Positions 8,607 to 17,723 are shown, numbered from the stretch's first letter. The stretch is DNA of 64,000 nt from Chitinophagaceae bacterium UBA1946 (GCA_002336815.1 DDEU01000008.1:58082-122081); one strand, 5' to 3'. Made by a program: numbers and translations. Notes: generated by a model not told the origin, from the letters alone.

Positions 8607-9641
8607 ATGAAGTACCTCAGCCAACCCGCCTTTGATTCTTTTTCATTATTTGAGATGACGCCCGATCTTGTATGCATAGCAGGAAAGGATGGATTCTTTA
8701 CCAGGGTGAATAAGGCAGTCATCAAAACTTTAGGTTACACAAAAAAACAACTACTTTCCCGCCCTATCCACAGTTTTATGCATCCCGATGACAGGGAACA
8801 AACCCTCGCCCGCAGAACGGAATTGCTAAACGGCAAACAACTTACCAATTTTCAAAACCGGTATGTGGCAAAAAATGGCAAGATCATCTGGCTGCAATGG
8901 ACCTCCGTATATATTCCTGATAAAGAAATTGTTTTTGCCATTGCAAAAGACATAACCGTAAGTAAACAGAATGAACTGGCGATTGAAGAAAAATATTTGA
9001 AATTTAAAAAACTGGCCACCGGTTTCAAGCAAAAAATAGAAAAGGACAGGAAATATTTTGGTGTTGAATTGCAGGAGCAACTGGCACAATTGGCTGTGGT
9101 GATTAAAATGAGTGTTGCTTCCATCAGCACTACCCTGCCGGATGCTGAGGGTTTATTAAAAGAAAAGATCGATCATGCCATGGTGGTTTCGGGCCTGCTG
9201 ATCACCACCATCAAAAGAATTACACTAAACATCGGCCCCTATGTGCTGGACAACCTGGGCTTGCAGGAAACCCTGCAATGGTTTTGCAAAGAGTTCAGTA
9301 TACTCTACAATAAACCGTGCCAGTTCAAAAGCAAATTCGATGAAGATGAACTTACACAGGAAATGAAGATTGATTTTTTCAGGATCTGCCAGGAATCATT
9401 GAGCAATGTCATCCGCCATGCTGATGCTTCTTCTGTAAAAGTTTCCATTGTAAAAAAAGGAACAGCAGTCGTGCTTTCGATTGCAGACAATGGTAAAGGT
9501 TTCCTGCTAAAAGACCGGCCAAAAACTCAGGGGCTCATCACCATGCAGCAACTGGCAACCTCCATCGATGCAACATTTTCCGTAAAAAGCAAACCCGGCA
9601 AAGGCACTACCGTGAGCGTTGCGGTGGAAAGCCAGCAGTAA
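8607..9641 (+). CDS. PAS-domain histidine-kinase-like protein lacking the phospho-acceptor His
   Basis: Residues 10-120 form a PAS domain (DLVCIAGKDGFFTRVN; PAC-like block at 85-115). A helical region at 125-200 aligns with HisKA_3 dimerisation helices, but the usual ELHD reads VELQEQLAQL, placing Gln156 where the phosphorylated His should be. Residues 255-344 are a HATPase_c domain with N-box SLSNVIRHA (Asn267) and G1 box DNGKGF (Asp294). The protein has no membrane segment. It cannot autophosphorylate at the canonical site and may act as a heterodimer partner or as a sensor ATPase. No response regulator adjoins it; a NarL-type regulator lies at 21393. Confidence 0.85.
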   Translation: MKYLSQPAFDSFSLFEMTPDLVCIAGKDGFFTRVNKAVIKTLGYTKKQLLSRPIHSFMHPDDREQTLARRTELLNGKQLTNFQNRYVAKNGKIIWLQWTSVYIPDKEIVFAIAKDITVSKQNELAIEEKYLKFKKLATGFKQKIEKDRKYFGVELQEQLAQLAVVIKMSVASISTTLPDAEGLLKEKIDHAMVVSGLLITTIKRITLNIGPYVLDNLGLQETLQWFCKEFSILYNKPCQFKSKFDEDELTQEMKIDFFRICQESLSNVIRHADASSVKVSIVKKGTAVVLSIADNGKGFLLKDRPKTQGLITMQQLATSIDATFSVKSKPGKGTTVSVAVESQQ

Positions 9642-9739
9642 AGGCTGCTGTCATCCTGTATAAATTTTCAAACTTTATCAGCCTGCACGGGGCATCGCTC
9701 ATTGGATTGTTTATATTTACTACTCATTTTATCTGCTGT

Positions 9740-10837
9740 ATGACCAGGAAATTTAAACGCTCTGCACTATGCTGTTTCCTAAGCCTGCTTTTTTTTAGCA
9801 GGGCATTCGCCTGGGGACCGGAAGGCCATGCCATAGCGGCAAGGCTGGCGATGCGCTTTGTAAAAGAAGATGTTAGAAATAATATCCTGGCCCTGCTTGG
9901 AAATATGAAGATAGACACTGCCGCCAACTGGATGGACATCATGCGGTCCAATGCAGATTATGATTTTATGCGAACCTGGCATTATATCGATTTTGCCAAA
10001 GAACAACCCTATGTGGCAGACAATAGTGAGAACATAGTGAACAGGCTGCTGATCACCTACAACGAACTCAGTCATAAAAACACGCTTTGTACAGAACAGG
10101 TAAGAACAGATTTGATGGTGCTGCTTCATTTAATGGGCGACCTGCATATGCCACTGCATACCGGGTATGACGATGACCTCGGCGGCAATAAAAGGATCGT
10201 ACAATATGATACATTAAAAACTCATAACCTGCATACATTCTGGGATGAAGACATCATACGGCTTGCCCATATTACCGATGAAACATGCCTTGAGCACTAC
10301 AACAGCAAAGATGCAGACACATTAACAGCGATCGATTTTGCAGCATGGATGAAAGACAGCAGGAGCCTGCTTGGTGATGCGTATGACTTTACAGGTTTTA
10401 CACTCGACAAAGCCTACCTGCAAAAGAATAAGATCTCGGTTGAAAAACAATTGTTGAAAGCAGGACTTCGCCTGGCTTTTATACTGAATAAACTTTTTTA
10501 TACGCCTGCTCCCCTGGCAAATTTTAAAGAAATAACTGCCCGGTATAAGAACGGGATCGATATTAAAGATGCCGGTAAAAACATTGGTAAAAAGGTAACA
10601 CTTTGCGCCAGGGTTGTAGGAATGAAAGCATCTGCCGGCATCACCCAAATTTCCCTGGATGAAAAATTCCCCAACAGCCCTTTAACGGTCATCATTTTTG
10701 GCAAGAATTATTCAAAATTCCCTCCGCTTGAAGATTGGTTAAAAGATAAGAACATTTGTGTGCAGGGCGTGATCACCTTGTACAAAGACAAACCTCAAAT
10801 TGTGGTAGAATCCCCTGAAGATATTACGGTACTGTAA
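9740..10837 (+). CDS. S1/P1 nuclease with C-terminal OB-like domain
   Basis: The 365-residue protein has a signal peptide cleaved before Trp25, which becomes the N-terminal zinc ligand. All nine expected zinc ligands are present: Trp25, His30, Asp66, His81, His130, Asp134, His140, His165 and Asp169 (motifs HLMGDLHMPLH and LHTFWDED). This family cleaves single-stranded nucleic acids, probably in the periplasm or outside the cell. From about residue 276 an extra 90-residue beta-rich domain (VTLCARVVGMK to PQIVVESPEDI) resembles an OB fold. The ATG at 9740 is chosen over 9707 because it gives a compact signal peptide. Confidence 0.88.
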   Translation: MTRKFKRSALCCFLSLLFFSRAFAWGPEGHAIAARLAMRFVKEDVRNNILALLGNMKIDTAANWMDIMRSNADYDFMRTWHYIDFAKEQPYVADNSENIVNRLLITYNELSHKNTLCTEQVRTDLMVLLHLMGDLHMPLHTGYDDDLGGNKRIVQYDTLKTHNLHTFWDEDIIRLAHITDETCLEHYNSKDADTLTAIDFAAWMKDSRSLLGDAYDFTGFTLDKAYLQKNKISVEKQLLKAGLRLAFILNKLFYTPAPLANFKEITARYKNGIDIKDAGKNIGKKVTLCARVVGMKASAGITQISLDEKFPNSPLTVIIFGKNYSKFPPLEDWLKDKNICVQGVITLYKDKPQIVVESPEDITVL

Positions 10838-10869
10838 AACAGGAAGCAGGAAAGTTGCAGGAAAGGCAT

Positions 10870-10898
10870 AAAAAAAGGGCTCAATAGAAATTGTGCCC
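10870..10898 (-). terminator. Possible terminator
   Basis: GGGCTCAAT and ATTGTGCCC pair (one mismatch) around an AGAA loop, with an A-run on the + strand side, i.e. a U-run for - strand transcripts. It lies about 190 bp past the stop of the YadA-like gene. Confidence 0.35.
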
Positions 10899-11089
10899 GT
10901 TAGTAAAATCCAATATCCTTTGAAAAACCTGCTGAAGGATCAACAAAATACAGTCCAGCTTTTTTCCAGTATAAAAATTTCTTTTTGTGGGTATTTGTGT
11001 GGAATAGTAGTCCACAAGCTGGGTAAATATTTCCTTTCCCGGTTGTGTAAACATCCTAGTAGTTATCAATTAAGAAAGCTGACTGGAAA

Positions 11090-12193
11090 CTACTGTTGCC
11101 CCATTGCGATAAGTTTCACGGTATAATTTGCAGTGTACACTGCATCATGCGGATTGTGTACATACAGGGTAGCGCCGGTATTGTTTACTGCTGCTACGCT
11201 CATCAACAGGCCAGCCCATCCTTCCACACTGCCGGTTATGATGTTACCAACATAAGCGTCAACGTTACCATTAAAAGATTCTGGCCAGGTAATGGTAAAA
11301 GTTTTTGTTTCACCGGCGGTAAAAGAGGCTGCAACTGTAACCGTTGTGCTAAGTTTTTTTAACTGTGTATTGTCTGCACTGCGGATGATGCCCTTATCAT
11401 TCTGCACCAGCAGATCGCCACTGAATACCACATTGCCGGCAACAGCCAGTTTTTCCGAAGGCTCCAGTACGCCGATTCCGGTATTACCATTTTGCAATAT
11501 TGTTAGTGCATTGCTTCTCGCCGCAGGCGAAACACCATTACCAACCTGGAAGATGCGGTTGGCAGATTGTGGAAGCACATCGCTGCCCGTATGCGTGGTA
11601 TCATTGTATAAGCCGGCTACAAAACTGCCGCAAGACCAGGTGCTGTTCTGCAAGCCTGTAGCCATCGAGGACCTGCCCTGTGCAATATTCCTGCTGCCAA
11701 TGGCCGCGGCAAAATCACCAAGCGCCATACTGCCATCACCCATTGCCAGTGAAGATTCCCCACTTGCCTTTGCAAGATTGCCGGTCGCAAAACTATATAC
11801 ACCAAGCGCTTCACTCTGGTAGCCAAACGCTATGGTGCCGCTTTGTGCAGCAATATTTCCATAACCTATTGCTGCAGCCCAGTTGCCGGAAGCCTGGTTG
11901 CCCTGCCCCGATGCAAAAGTATAATTCCCGATAAGCGTTTCATCCAGCTCATTACCGAATACCAGGCCCGTACGAAATGCACCTTTGTTGGCCTGCCACA
12001 ACATATATCGGCCAAAATCCGGTGGCGTAAAAACAGGTGTTTCGGAAGACACCAGCCCGGGGGCAAAAAAAAGTACGTGGCCTTCTTCCACATCCAGTCT
12101 TGTTACAGGATCGGTGGTGCCGATGCCTACATTTTGAGCGGATAGTATTGCAGGCAACAGCAGAACGATTGCAAAATTTAATACACGTTTCAT
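11090..12193 (-). CDS. Surface protein with YadA-type head repeats
   Basis: The 367-residue protein has a signal peptide ending near SAQ/N. It is followed by NVGIGTTDPVTRLDV, a motif common in Bacteroidota tail-fibre-like proteins and repeated in variant form (GNTGIGVLEPSEKLAV) near residue 230. Residues about 90-190 hold some seven copies of the 14-residue YadA head repeat (patterns such as ASGQGNQASGNWAAAIG), which forms left-handed trimeric beta rolls. There is no C-terminal YadA anchor and no peptidase S74 chaperone; the last 100 residues look like a beta sandwich. The ATG at 12193 is used; an upstream GTG at 12199 is also in frame. Likely exported, possibly via T9SS. Confidence 0.7.
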   Translation of the reverse strand: MKRVLNFAIVLLLPAILSAQNVGIGTTDPVTRLDVEEGHVLFFAPGLVSSETPVFTPPDFGRYMLWQANKGAFRTGLVFGNELDETLIGNYTFASGQGNQASGNWAAAIGYGNIAAQSGTIAFGYQSEALGVYSFATGNLAKASGESSLAMGDGSMALGDFAAAIGSRNIAQGRSSMATGLQNSTWSCGSFVAGLYNDTTHTGSDVLPQSANRIFQVGNGVSPAARSNALTILQNGNTGIGVLEPSEKLAVAGNVVFSGDLLVQNDKGIIRSADNTQLKKLSTTVTVAASFTAGETKTFTITWPESFNGNVDAYVGNIITGSVEGWAGLLMSVAAVNNTGATLYVHNPHDAVYTANYTVKLIAMGQQ

Positions 12194-12299
12194 GATCACA
12201 ATTTTTTGTAAAGGTATCCTAGAGAAATAAAGTTTTTGAAAAAAATTACCGGTAAATACATGATGATGAAGAAGATTGAAAAAGCTGCAGGAAAAATCA

Positions 12300-13049
12300 T
12301 CACTTTAAAAATATTACCAGTGCACCTGCCAGCGTAAGCAGGATCACCACTTTCCGGTATTGCTGATCTTTGATGTGCTTTACTATTTTTAAACCTGACC
12401 AAAATCCCAGGGCAAGTGCAGGCAACAGCCACAGATCTGTTTGCAAACTTGCAGCAGTAATATTTTTCCAGAAAAAAACCTGGAAAGGAAGTTTGAACAA
12501 ATTGATCACCAAAAATACCCAGGCAGCCGTACCTATAAAATCATTCTTGGGCATCCGCATGGCCAAAAAATAAAGGTTCGCAAACGCACCTGCAAGATTT
12601 CCAAGCATGGTGGTAAAGCCGGCTGCGATACCGGTGGAGGCCGCAAACAAGGGACTGGAAGGCACATTGGTAGATTTACGAAATTCCATTGCCAGGATGA
12701 TCAACACGGTTAGCACAATGATCATCGCCATTATCTTCCTGAATACTACTTCGTTCATGTCCTTGCCAGCATACACACCAATCAGAATACCAGCAGCCAT
12801 CCAGGGGATCAGTTTATAAAAATGCTTCCATTGCGCATGGCGGTTATAGTAAACTACTGCAGCAATGTCTGCTGCGCACAACAGGGGTAATACAATACCG
12901 GTAGATGCTTTGCCACCAAACACAAGCGCCATGATGGTAACATTGAGCATGTCGATGCCTTTAAGGCCGGCTTTTGCCAGGCCAACTACAAATGCCCCGG
13001 TAAATATCAGCACTAATTGTAATGCAGAAAGATTGGCCAGTATCTCCAT
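12300..13049 (-). CDS. TSUP (TauE/SafE) family transporter
   Basis: The 249-residue integral membrane protein has about eight hydrophobic segments. The sequence has the two-fold TSUP organisation: GAFVVGLAKAGLKG in the first helix region and AAGFTTMLGNLAGAF in the second half. The family transports sulfite, sulfonates or other small anions across the inner membrane. The substrate cannot be told from sequence. The gene lies about 100 bp upstream of the YadA-like gene on the same strand, with no functional link evident. Confidence 0.82.
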   Translation of the reverse strand: MEILANLSALQLVLIFTGAFVVGLAKAGLKGIDMLNVTIMALVFGGKASTGIVLPLLCAADIAAVVYYNRHAQWKHFYKLIPWMAAGILIGVYAGKDMNEVVFRKIMAMIIVLTVLIILAMEFRKSTNVPSSPLFAASTGIAAGFTTMLGNLAGAFANLYFLAMRMPKNDFIGTAAWVFLVINLFKLPFQVFFWKNITAASLQTDLWLLPALALGFWSGLKIVKHIKDQQYRKVVILLTLAGALVIFLK

Positions 13050-13343
13050 GTATCATTGAATGAATGCGGAAGATACAGTAAAGTGCTGCGATACAAAAAA
13101 CTGGATATTCTTATCCTTCAGTCTTCGCCATGGATATTCACAGCAACGCCCTTGTTAAGCATAGCATTATTTGCTGATTTATAAACGAACAGATAGATGA
13201 TTGAACAGATAACGATGCAGCATATAGTTGCATCTATTCATAAGTTGTTTTATTCAAGTGTAATGGATCAAAAATACCAGGAGCCTGTAATTTGATCCCA
13301 TGGAAATAAGGTTGGAAAAATACGATGCTTCGCCATTAATAAT

Positions 13344-13841
13344 CTACTCACACAATTTAATATTTTCTGCATTTTTTATACTGAGCTGCAGTTTGTTTAC
13401 CTTATTGGCCTTATCGTAATACAAAATAAGAAGACCGTATTTAGTAGCGAAAGCATCCCAGTTGGGATCTTTTATTTTGGCATTTCCCAGCAACTGGAAT
13501 AGGCTGGTTCTGGCGACACCTAATAATGAAGGTGTCAGTTTTCCTTTGAAGTTATCTTTCACTTCTATATAATCACGTTCTGTAAAAAAACCAATACCGC
13601 GGTCTTTAAAAAATACGCCACCGCAGTCGGCACCATTCGTTTCTTCCACTGCATCTGTAAAACAGGGAAAAAACTTCTTTACCTCTCCGGCCGTTGAATT
13701 ACAACCGAGTTTATCATTCACTGTGCCTTCCAGTACATCCACGTTAAAGGCAGGGCAAAGGGGAACAGTAGTTAACTGGCCATTGCAATATTGTATAAGA
13801 ATGAAACTTATGAATACAGAAAGAAGGAATTTACGATTCAT
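13344..13841 (-). CDS. Secreted hypothetical protein (165 aa)
   Basis: A clear signal peptide (cleavage near CNG/Q22) precedes a 143-residue mature protein with five cysteines (29, 47, 60, 73, 164), compatible with disulfides in the periplasm. The middle includes GVFFKDRGIGFF and a KGKLTPSLLG segment, and the C-terminus is beta-rich. I recognise no family. The 294-bp gap to the TSUP gene holds nothing I can support. The gene is monocistronic. Confidence 0.65.
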   Translation of the reverse strand: MNRKFLLSVFISFILIQYCNGQLTTVPLCPAFNVDVLEGTVNDKLGCNSTAGEVKKFFPCFTDAVEETNGADCGGVFFKDRGIGFFTERDYIEVKDNFKGKLTPSLLGVARTSLFQLLGNAKIKDPNWDAFATKYGLLILYYDKANKVNKLQLSIKNAENIKLCE

Positions 13842-14000
13842 CTCCGGTAGATTAGTTTAAAAAATATTTATAATGCATTACCGCATCAGCAATTAACTAT
13901 ACAAATACCCTGCTAAGTTTTTAAATGCTAAAATGCCCCCGAATGGGGTATTGCCAGAAAATTCCGCTACTGTAACTTGGCAGCATTAAAGTAACCTCTT

Positions 14001-14225
14001 ATGAAATCTATTCAACCAAAACGTAACACTGCACCCATGCCGCTGAACGCTGCAGACTATAAAAACTGGCTGAAAAACAGGCATGTTAAACAAATGCTTG
14101 GTATCAATGATGCGGCGTTGAAACAATACATCAGGCTGGGACTTATTGAAACCTATCAACCTTACCGGGGAGCCAATCACTTATACAATCCCGAAGATGT
14201 GCAACAGTTTATCAAAAAGAAATAA
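14001..14225 (+). CDS. Small helix-turn-helix protein (MerR/excisionase-like)
   Basis: In this 74-residue basic protein, residues about 24-72 fit a winged-helix MerR or Xis fold: a first helix (RHVKQMLGINDAALKQYI), then RLGLIETYQPYRGANH and a C-terminal NPEDVQQFIKKK helix. Proteins of this type bind DNA directly or act as excisionases, but no integrase, att site or transfer signature surrounds it. It converges with the hypothetical gene at 14239. It may be a free-standing regulator with unknown targets. Confidence 0.65.
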   Translation: MKSIQPKRNTAPMPLNAADYKNWLKNRHVKQMLGINDAALKQYIRLGLIETYQPYRGANHLYNPEDVQQFIKKK

Positions 14226-14238
14226 TGTGGGGCAGTTT

Positions 14239-14520
14239 TCAATTGTAATCCTGGAGACATAAAAAAACATAGGGATTTACAGAATAGCGCTTTTCTTTTT
14301 TCCCAAGAAATTCGCCGTATTCGAGATCTATAAAACTGTCGGCCTCGTTCATTTCCCATAATTGAAGCCGCTTCCTGTTGTCGAAGCATTCGGGCAGCAT
14401 TTGCGGAACCAGTCCGTCCCAGCAGGCTTGTTTGAATTGTTCTTTCGGAGAAAAGAGGCGGCTTACATCGCTTTCGTTTTTACTGCACCATTCCCTGGTA
14501 GAGAAACTGGTATTGGTCAT
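14239..14520 (-). CDS. Hypothetical protein (93 aa)
   Basis: A small soluble acidic protein with a pattern I associate with uncharacterised Chitinophagaceae proteins: an N-terminal STREW block, KEQFKQACWDGLVPQMLPE in the middle, LQLWEMNEADSFIDLEYGE and a C-terminal SVNPYVFL. The ATG at 14520 gives the conserved-looking start; an in-frame ATG at 14556 would add 12 residues. No function can be proposed. Confidence 0.55.
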   Translation of the reverse strand: MTNTSFSTREWCSKNESDVSRLFSPKEQFKQACWDGLVPQMLPECFDNRKRLQLWEMNEADSFIDLEYGEFLGKKEKRYSVNPYVFLCLQDYN

Positions 14521-14653
14521 AATCAACAGCTCCTGCTGGCAGAAATCATTGTTCATTGTATGCAATTTTATGGTGATTGTTTGGACCATAAAAGTAATGG
14601 CTGCTGATACAGGCAGCAATAGTAAGAGCTGCCATTATACTATAGGAATTATT

Positions 14654-15427
14654 CTATAATGCAATTTGCTGCTGGTAAATATTGCTGATGATCGCACTGG
14701 AATACTTGCCGGCAACTTTGCTGATAAAGGCTGGAAAATCAAGCGGCGAGTGCTGGTCGGCAGCATCGGAAATAGTGCGGATGATGGTAAAAGGAATACC
14801 ATTTTCATAGCAGACCTGTGCTACGGCAGCACCTTCCATTTCAACACAGCATGCAGCAGGTAATTTTTTAATCAATTCGTCCCGTTGATGTGACGAAGAA
14901 AAGAACTGGTCGCCGCTGGCAATATCTCCCACCTGCAAAACCGGGTCTACAATATCAAACTCCTTTAATGTATCAGCAGCAATAAGCTGGTGAAGATGGT
15001 TGCTTTGCAGCAGTGTTTCTACCGCTTTTGTTGCCACCAGCAGTTGCGCCTGCCCGGTTTCAAAATATGTTTTTTTCAATAAAGGAATTTCAAACTGCGG
15101 CATCAATGGCCGGGCATCCATATCATGTTGTACCAGCCTCTTTGCGATCACGATGTCACCAACATGCAACGCATTGTTTACGGCACCGGCAACACCGGTA
15201 AAAATCAGTTCCGTGATATTGAAATGGTGGATGAGGGTAGATACGGTTGCCGCAGCCGCTACTTTACCCCACCTGGAAAATACCAGCACCGTTTTGATAC
15301 CATTGATATTTCCGGTATGATAGGTACGCATTCCCTTCACAAATTCTTTGCGATCCTGCAGCAATGAAACCACCGCACCTGTTTCTTCGGGCATTGCTCC
15401 CATAATGCCAATGATCTTTTGTTGCAT
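14654..15427 (-). CDS. mtnN: 5'-methylthioadenosine/S-adenosylhomocysteine nucleosidase
   Basis: The 257-residue enzyme cleaves adenine from MTA and SAH in SAM recycling. Signature elements are GIMGAMPEET near the N-terminus (catalytic Glu14/15), the purine-binding FTGVAGAVNNALHVGDIVIA block, CCVEMEGAAVAQVC with the ribose-binding Met197-Glu198, and RTISDAAD with catalytic Asp221. It is slightly longer than the E. coli enzyme (232 aa) and cytoplasmic. A TATATTTC box lies about 31 bp upstream. The gene is monocistronic. The possibility of a related futalosine hydrolase of the menaquinone pathway cannot be excluded. Confidence 0.87.
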   Translation of the reverse strand: MQQKIIGIMGAMPEETGAVVSLLQDRKEFVKGMRTYHTGNINGIKTVLVFSRWGKVAAAATVSTLIHHFNITELIFTGVAGAVNNALHVGDIVIAKRLVQHDMDARPLMPQFEIPLLKKTYFETGQAQLLVATKAVETLLQSNHLHQLIAADTLKEFDIVDPVLQVGDIASGDQFFSSSHQRDELIKKLPAACCVEMEGAAVAQVCYENGIPFTIIRTISDAADQHSPLDFPAFISKVAGKYSSAIISNIYQQQIAL

Positions 15428-15539
15428 GCCTGTTTGTTTTACCAGATAGCCAAGGTTGAAATATAAATATCACCGAAGATACTAAGCCATGCATCAATTC
15501 GGGCATAACAGAAACTCCGTTAGTGTGCATTGCTGTTTT

Positions 15540-15817
15540 TTACAGGCACATTCTCATTACCGGTAAAAATAACAGGAGCGCAATAAAATGAGTGATAACC
15601 ATGCCCATTTGTGCCCGTTGCTTTTTCACTAATAGCTGGTGAAGGTTTCTCAAAATGGCCCATGCAGCCAAGGGTATAAAAACAAAAATGCCGGCACACC
15701 GAGCCCTAGGTTACAGGGGCCTGATGGTGCAATCTTTTCAAACAATAAAATAACTGCCGCAGAGGCTGTATAAAACTGTAGAGTGGGCAGTATCGTTTTG
15801 ATGAATGACATTGTCAT
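15540..15817 (-). pseudogene. Frameshifted small membrane protein gene
   Basis: Reading from ATG 15817 gives about 50 residues with a hydrophobic segment (ASAAVILLFEKIAPSG then NLGLGVPAFLFLYPW) and a stop at 15650. A different frame then continues (WAILRNLHQLLVKKQRAQMG, a second hydrophobic helix LIALLLFLPV-like) and stops at 15540. Joined, the frames make a plausible protein of about 90 residues with several membrane segments. The best explanation is a one- or two-base indel near 15670-15700, either real decay or a sequencing error. The original function is unknown. Confidence 0.5.
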
Positions 15818-15861
15818 AAAAATACCCGGCTATTTATAAACTACCGGGATCTTAATATATT

Positions 15862-17112
15862 TTACACCAACTCAAAAACCGTTATTTCGGGCAATATCCC
15901 TACCCTGCCCGGGTAGCCAATAAAACCAAAGCCACGGTTTACGTAGAGTTTCTGTTTGCCGGTTTCGTAAAGGCCGGCCCATTGCTTGTACATGTACTGC
16001 ACAGGACTCCATTTAAAACCCGGGATGTCGATGCCAAACTGCATACCGTGTGTGTGGCCGCTGAGCATAAGATCTACATCCGGGTAATCGGGCTGCACCT
16101 GTGCTTCCCAATGGCTGGGGTCGTGACTCATGAGTATTTTAAAAGGATAGGCGTCGGTGCCTTTATGCGCCAGGTCCATACGGCCGTGCTTGGGGAAGCG
16201 GGCCTTGTTACTCCAGTTCTCAATACCCAGCAGGGCAATACGGTCTCCGTTTCTTTCAAGCGCCACATGTTCATTCATCAGCAGGCGCCAGCCCATTGCA
16301 GCATGCACTTTCTTTAGGTTCTCCAGGTTCTGTTCCTGCGTTAATCCATTTTGCGGCCAATGCACATAATCTCCATAATCATGGTTGCCCAGCGTAGAAA
16401 AAACGCCCATCGGTGCTTTCAACTGGCTGAAGATGTCAAGATAATCAGTCATCTCCACCGCCATATCATTCACCAGGTCGCCGGTAAATAAAATAAGATC
16501 TGCTTTTTCATTCATTATTTCCTGCACGCCATGATGCACTGCTTTGGCATCAGTAAAACTACCGGAATGAATATCACTGATCTGGATGATCTTGATCCCT
16601 TTAAAGCCTGCCGGTAAATTGGGAAAGGAAAGCTGCACCCTGTTCACATGATAATTGTACTTATTGCGGAAACCATTCACCAGGCTGCCAAACAAAGTAG
16701 TGCCGGCGGCAAGCCCCATCCAGCTTAAAAATACCGAACGGGAAATGCCTTCTGTTTGGGTAGTATCGATCTCTTTGGAACTGGACACTATTTTTAAAAC
16801 GATCCATTGAAAAAAACGCCGTATATCATCGATCAGCACAAAAAATACCATGGTAAGTTTCGCCAGGAAAACGCCCACGATCATGGCAAAAATGTAACTA
16901 CGGACCGCCTTGGGAAAGAAATCCGTTCTGTTGGATACCAGCACAATAAAAGCTACCAGGATAATAGCAGAAATGGACCAGTAAGTACCATAGGCGATGG
17001 CCCTTGTTCTGGCCGAAGACGTAAGTGTTACCGACCTTACCGCCTGGAAGGCATACGTATCGATCAGCAAAAAAATAGCAATGAAAATAAAAGCACCCAG
17101 TGGTGTACGCAT
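15862..17112 (-). CDS. Membrane-anchored metallophosphoesterase
   Basis: The 416-residue protein has four hydrophobic segments in the N-terminal 145 residues (about 5-22, 46-60, 72-95, 126-143), then a calcineurin-like phosphoesterase domain. Metal-binding motifs appear in order: SDIHSG (Asp180, His182), GDLVND (Asp212), GNHDYG (Asn243-His244), SHDP, and GHTHGMQ. The domain resembles YkuE/YaeI-type enzymes that act on lipid-linked phosphoesters at the membrane. The substrate is unknown. It stands alone between the frameshifted gene and the FMN reductase gene. Confidence 0.87.
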   Translation of the reverse strand: MRTPLGAFIFIAIFLLIDTYAFQAVRSVTLTSSARTRAIAYGTYWSISAIILVAFIVLVSNRTDFFPKAVRSYIFAMIVGVFLAKLTMVFFVLIDDIRRFFQWIVLKIVSSSKEIDTTQTEGISRSVFLSWMGLAAGTTLFGSLVNGFRNKYNYHVNRVQLSFPNLPAGFKGIKIIQISDIHSGSFTDAKAVHHGVQEIMNEKADLILFTGDLVNDMAVEMTDYLDIFSQLKAPMGVFSTLGNHDYGDYVHWPQNGLTQEQNLENLKKVHAAMGWRLLMNEHVALERNGDRIALLGIENWSNKARFPKHGRMDLAHKGTDAYPFKILMSHDPSHWEAQVQPDYPDVDLMLSGHTHGMQFGIDIPGFKWSPVQYMYKQWAGLYETGKQKLYVNRGFGFIGYPGRVGILPEITVFELV

Positions 17113-17216
17113 ATTAGTATGTTGGAATTATAAAAATTGAAGGTAGCCGTTTGGCGAAAAATAAAACACTGTTTGAATGTTAAAGATGTCGTACGGCAAA
17201 ATTACCGCCCATTGTA

Positions 17217-17723
17217 TTAGTTAAACCATTCGATAAACTGATCCAGCTGCTGCCCGATGGCTTTGATCGTATTTTCATCCGTGAAATTGCCCTTTCCATC
17301 CATCAGTTTGTCTACCACCGACAGGGGCAGCAGGTTGGGATAAACCGTTATCCGCAGGTAATTCAGCACGCCTGCAAAATGCTCCATTCCCCTTACATTA
17401 CCCGCCCTTCCGGTTGAAACACCTGTAAGCAGTGCTTTTTTATACCACCAGATTGAATGAGAGCTGCCCGTATCAAACAGCATTTTCAAAACACCGGGAT
17501 AACTGCCGTTGTACTCGGGTACCAGGAAAAGAAATTTTTGTGTAGGTAGGATGATCTCGTTCTCCATTTTTTCAAAAGCGGCATCACGGGTAAGCAGGTT
17601 GAGGCCCTCGAGCGACAGGATATTGGCTTCAATGCCTCTTTCTTTTAATAAACGCTGGTATTCTTTGGCTACTTTAAGTGTATTGCTGCCATGCCGGTTG
17701 GTGCCTGAAACGATCGTGTACAT
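17217..17723 (-). CDS. NADPH-dependent FMN reductase family protein
   Basis: The 168-residue flavodoxin-like protein opens with a phosphate-binding loop for FMN (SGTNRHGSNTLKVA), followed by FLVPEYNGSYPGVLK, the PEYNGSxP motif typical of NADPH:FMN/azo/quinone reductases. The length fits the family (170-190 aa). It is cytoplasmic and probably dimeric. Relatives reduce FMN, quinones or chromate, and the substrate cannot be assigned. It is monocistronic and divergent from parA across 260 bp. Confidence 0.85.
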   Translation of the reverse strand: MYTIVSGTNRHGSNTLKVAKEYQRLLKERGIEANILSLEGLNLLTRDAAFEKMENEIILPTQKFLFLVPEYNGSYPGVLKMLFDTGSSHSIWWYKKALLTGVSTGRAGNVRGMEHFAGVLNYLRITVYPNLLPLSVVDKLMDGKGNFTDENTIKAIGQQLDQFIEWFN

